From Owenia fusiformis (taxonomy: Eukaryota > Annelida > Polychaeta > Sabellida > Oweniidae), in NCBI GenBank assembly GCA_903813345.2, contig CAIIXF020000005.1:32493375-32557374 (forward strand): 64,000 nucleotides of DNA. Direction: 5' to 3'. Below, piece after piece: positions 60,800-64,000 of the stretch (position 1 is the stretch's first letter; each line of letters opens with the position of its first letter). The position numbers and the translations under genes are program-made. The notes beneath the pieces are model-generated. The model searched no databases and was not told the DNA's origin. It worked only from the letters and a program-made list of their open reading frames with translations.

Positions 60800-61004
60800 A
60801 AGGTTAAAGGTAATATTTATATGTACTTAAAGTTCAAGGTAAAATTGATATGTTCTCAAGGTTCAAGGTAAAATTGATATGTTCTCAAGGTTAAAGGTAA
60901 ATTGATATGTTCTCAAGGTTAAAGGTAAAATTGATATGTTCTCAAGGTTCAAGGTAAATTGGTATGTTCTCAAGGTTAAAGGTAAAATTGATATGTTCTC
61001 AAGG
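60800..61004 (+). repeat. 29-bp minisatellite, left part
   Basis: Units AAAGGTAAAATTGATATGTT plus CTCAAGGTT. The array resumes at about 61585 and 61775-62187 after an insertion. Confidence 0.88.
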
Positions 61005-61584
61005 TTAAAGGGTTCCGATTAGCATCCCGTATAAAAACAATATGGCGGCTCCAGGCGAATCAACTGGATCAGTCCATTTTTAAGAAATAAGGGGAGTTCT
61101 GTAAAATCCAGTTTATTGAAATTGTCTTTGAGATAAAGTAATCCGTTTATAATGATTTTGAAAACGTTATCCAAAGAGTGATTGCGTTCAAATAATACAT
61201 GTACAACAGCCAATATAAATTCTTGTATTAGAAACCGGTTTGTCTTGCTTTGTTTCATTTGTAGGATATTTCATATGCCAAGCTGTGTGCTATTACGTTA
61301 TGGGGAAATTTAGATGCCAATTTTTCCTTATTATACACAAATAGAAGATCCTGAAACTTCACCCATAAATGTGGAATTGATTTGTCAAAATAAAAATCAC
61401 CCTTTTATAAATGTGTGACGATCTATAATATACTTATGCTATATAACAGTTAGAGGTGTTGACACAACGACCTCAAACCTGTGAACCCTTGAGTATTATT
61501 CCGGGATCGGGCCTTTTATACTAAACGGTGAGCAACACCAGAAACGAGCGTTCAATTTGCTAAACGATATGCGTCACCCTTTAA
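61005..61584. mobile_element. TTAA-type non-autonomous element inserted in the minisatellite
   Basis: TTAA at 61005-61008 and again at 61581-61584. Ends AAAGGGT at left and ACCCTTT at right are inverted. The minisatellite unit is interrupted exactly at its GGTTAAAGG string. A TTAA target is typical of piggyBac- and Kolobok-type elements. A second, shortened copy begins at 27571. No gene inside; the minus-strand frame at 61019-61258 is not recognised. Confidence 0.7.
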
Positions 61585-61774
61585 AGGTAAAATTGATATA
61601 TACTTTAAGTTTAAGTTTAATAATAGTTTATTTCTGTGTCACAGGTCACAACTAAAATATTACAAGTAAAATAATGTGTTAAAAACCCAACAACCGACAT
61701 CGGCTTATGATACACCATATAAATATACAAAGATAATCAATAGGAAAATATAGCATTGGCATGTCGAATAATAT

Positions 61775-62187
61775 ATACTCAAGGTTAAAGGTAAAATTGA
61801 TATATACTCAAGGTTAAAGGTAAAATTGATATGTACTCAAGGTTCAAGGTAAAATTGATATATACTCAAGGTTTAAGGTAAAATTGATATGTTCTCAAGG
61901 TTCAAGGTAAAATTGATATGTACTCAAGGTTGAAAGTAATATTTGTATGTACTAAGGTTCAAGGTAAAATTGATATATACTCAAGGTTCAAGGTAAAATT
62001 GATATATACTCAAGGTTAAAGGTAAAATTGATATATACTCAAGGTTTAAGGTAAAATTGATATATACTCAAGGTTAAAGGTAAAATTGATATATACTCAA
62101 GGTTTAAGGTAAAATTGATATGTTCTCAAGGTTCAAGGTAAAATTGATATATACTCAAGGTTAAAGGTAAAATTGATATGTACTCAG
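61775..62187 (+). repeat. 29-bp minisatellite, right part
   Basis: Same unit as 60800-61004, with TATATACTCAAGG predominating over TATGTTCTCAAGG. About 14 units. The non-repeat stretch 61607-61770 that precedes it begins TTTAAGTTTAATAATAGTTT and is probably another insertion. Confidence 0.88.
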
Positions 62188-62199
62188 ATTAGAATACAA

Positions 62200-63000
62200 A
62201 TTTTAATAATGTCCTTGACCATAAAGAGTACAATGATGATATGCTAGACCATGGATGCGTATTCAGATAAGTGTACAATAGTGGTGGTCATATTCATGGA
62301 TATATATTCTCTGATAAAGAGTACAATAATGGTATCCTTGACCATGAATGCATACTCAGATAAGACTACAATAATAAATGTCTTGACCGTGAATATGTAC
62401 TCAGATTACATTACAATACAGGTAGTCTTGACCAGTGATTAGATTAGAGCACAATAAAGGTAGACTTGGCGGCCATAGATGTGTACTCGGAGAAGACTAC
62501 AATAATGAATGTCTTGACTGTGAATATGTACTCAGATTATAGTACAATACAGGTAGTCTTGACCAGTGATTAGATTAGAGTACAATAAAGGTAGTTTTGG
62601 CCATGGATGTGCACTCAGAGAAGACTACTATAATAAATGTCTTGACAATGAATATGTACTCAGATAAGAGTATAATACATGTTGTCTTGACCATTGATGT
62701 ATACTAAGATAATGAGTAGAATAATAGATGTCTTGACAATGCATGTGTACTCAGATTAGAGTACAATAAAGGTACATGTAGTCTTGAACATGGATGTGTA
62801 CTCAGATTAGAGTACAATAAAGGTACATGTAGTCTTGAACATGGATGTGTACTCAGATTAGAGTACAATAAAGGTACATGTAGTCTTGAACATGGATGTG
62901 TACTCAGATTAGAGTACAATAAAGGTACATGTAGTCTTGAATATGGATGTGTACTCAGATAAGGGTACAATAATGGTCATCATGACCATGAATGTGTACT
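62200..63000 (+). repeat. 51-bp minisatellite
   Basis: Unit about ATGGATGTGTACTCAGATTA followed by GAGTACAATAAAGGTACATG and TAGTCTTGAAC. Copies at 62742-62945 are almost identical; those before 62700 are diverged. 51 bp is a multiple of three, so both strands stay open for several units; those frames are not genes. Confidence 0.9.
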
Positions 63001-64000
63001 TAAACATTATATCATGTTCAAATTGTTACCTTACTTTCTAAATGCAGGAATTTGTTAGAGAAACATATTTTGTTGGGATTCGCTACTTCTTGGATTTTTG
63101 TTCTCTACTTATTTCAGCACTAATAAGGTTGTGACATATTTTATAGCCACTATTTTTGTGACCAGTATCTGCAACAAATGGTTACATCTTTGCAACCATA
63201 TGCAATAACCTACCAGGTGGTGACTTATCATCTTATTAATGCCTTATTATTTCACTCATAAGCAACCGTGGGCCAAAGGCCATTCTAGCAATCATAAATT
63301 GGATACAGAGAACATGGAGCACTTGCTGGGCCTTCCCCTGGATTTCACTAATTTAATTTGTTATATAAGTTCTTCTCAACTTTCCCGCTGCTCTTTGAAC
63401 CGCAATAAAATTATCAAAATCAAATCATAGAGTGTCTGTGTTTGAGTTCGCTAGCCTAGAGAAACGTCTGCTCTCTGAAATCTTGTTAGTATCCAGGGCC
63501 CATTGTCTATGACTCCCTTTCAAAATATTATGCGTTTCCGTACATTTACCTTTTTTATTTTCTCATATGTGTACTTGTATATTCAATTTAAAGCTTGTGA
63601 ACATTGACGGATGTTTATATTTTAACAGTCATATAGTGACATTTTCTGTCGCAAATTCATAATAAACATCATAAAATGATTACGTATCTTGACATTTAGT
63701 GTGTTTATTAAAATATTGATTTGTTAAATAGGAGGAAATATGTGACCAAAATAGGTATTCTAAGACAACATATTATATAATATGGCAAAGTAAGTTAACC
63801 ATTATGGTATTAGAGACAATTGATTAATATACGCCTACAAGTATAAATATAATTAATATAGTTATATTAATTACATTTGGGGAAAGAAATAAAAGTGCAT
63901 TATACTTTGTTAGCAAATTCTCTGAGATGAAACATCAGTTTTGAAAATGAATTTTAATTTGAAAAAATACACTGCATATTTATGGAGTAACTTTATGAGC
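63001..64000. other. Window end, UROS intron 7 continuing
   Basis: No exon matching the missing UROS C-terminus, and no repeat array or transposon end that I can support. Confidence 0.45.

Noticed and set aside
62704-62970. 88-codon minus-strand frame of repeated Ser-Thr-His-Pro-Cys-Ser-Arg-Leu units
   Set aside because: It is a translation of the 51-bp minisatellite, whose length is a multiple of three; not a protein gene.
56484-64000. Search for the last UROS exon (IGPTTAxAL motif)
   Set aside because: No acceptor followed by a matching frame was found by eye, so the exon is assumed to be beyond the window.

Overview
The window is AT-rich, intron-rich metazoan DNA, most likely from a marine invertebrate (a mollusc, brachiopod, hemichordate or echinoderm type genome; I cannot resolve the phylum). 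This rests on spliced genes with GT-AG introns, vertebrate-like protein families, short inverted-repeat transposons everywhere, minisatellites and a non-LTR retrotransposon. About 95% of it is non-coding.

Two multi-exon genes can be reconstructed with consistent splice phases and sit head to head. PRADC1 (secreted protease-associated-domain protein) lies on the minus strand as five exons between 8703 and 4290 and appears complete (206 codons). UROS (uroporphyrinogen-III synthase, heme pathway) lies on the plus strand; seven exons from 12533 to 56483 give 224 codons, and the C-terminal exon(s) lie beyond 64000. UROS therefore occupies more than 51 kb, mostly because intron 1 (16 kb) and intron 6 (18.9 kb) are packed with repeats.

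Two intact single-exon genes are nested in UROS introns on the same strand: a FAM187-like Ig/TSP1-like membrane protein (25431-27257, intron 1) and a uronyl 2-O-sulfotransferase-like Golgi enzyme (33601-34587, intron 5). A decayed GPCPD1-like fragment lies at about 17620-18064.

Mobile DNA by region: a palindrome cluster and small MITEs (0.7-6.5 kb); a repeat-B-repeat element with 466-bp identical ends between the two promoters (8.9-10.7 kb); a 28-bp minisatellite split by a 5'-truncated non-LTR retrotransposon that carries a 701-bp internal tandem duplication (12.9-17.1 kb); a foldback element with 306-bp arms (20.2-22.9 kb); a 1.9-kb ATGTCCCCACC-ended element (23.3-25.2 kb); an element with TIR hairpins (35.4-36.6 kb); and a 10.3-kb element with about 0.55-kb terminal inverted repeats and a 3-bp ATA duplication (45.67-56.01 kb) inside UROS intron 6. 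The 3' end (58.2-63.0 kb) is a series of minisatellites, one of which is interrupted by a TTAA-type element.

The most unusual small-scale feature is a 44-bp tandem array (29224-29487) that copies the 3' splice site and first bases of UROS exon 4, so that five decoy acceptors precede the real one.
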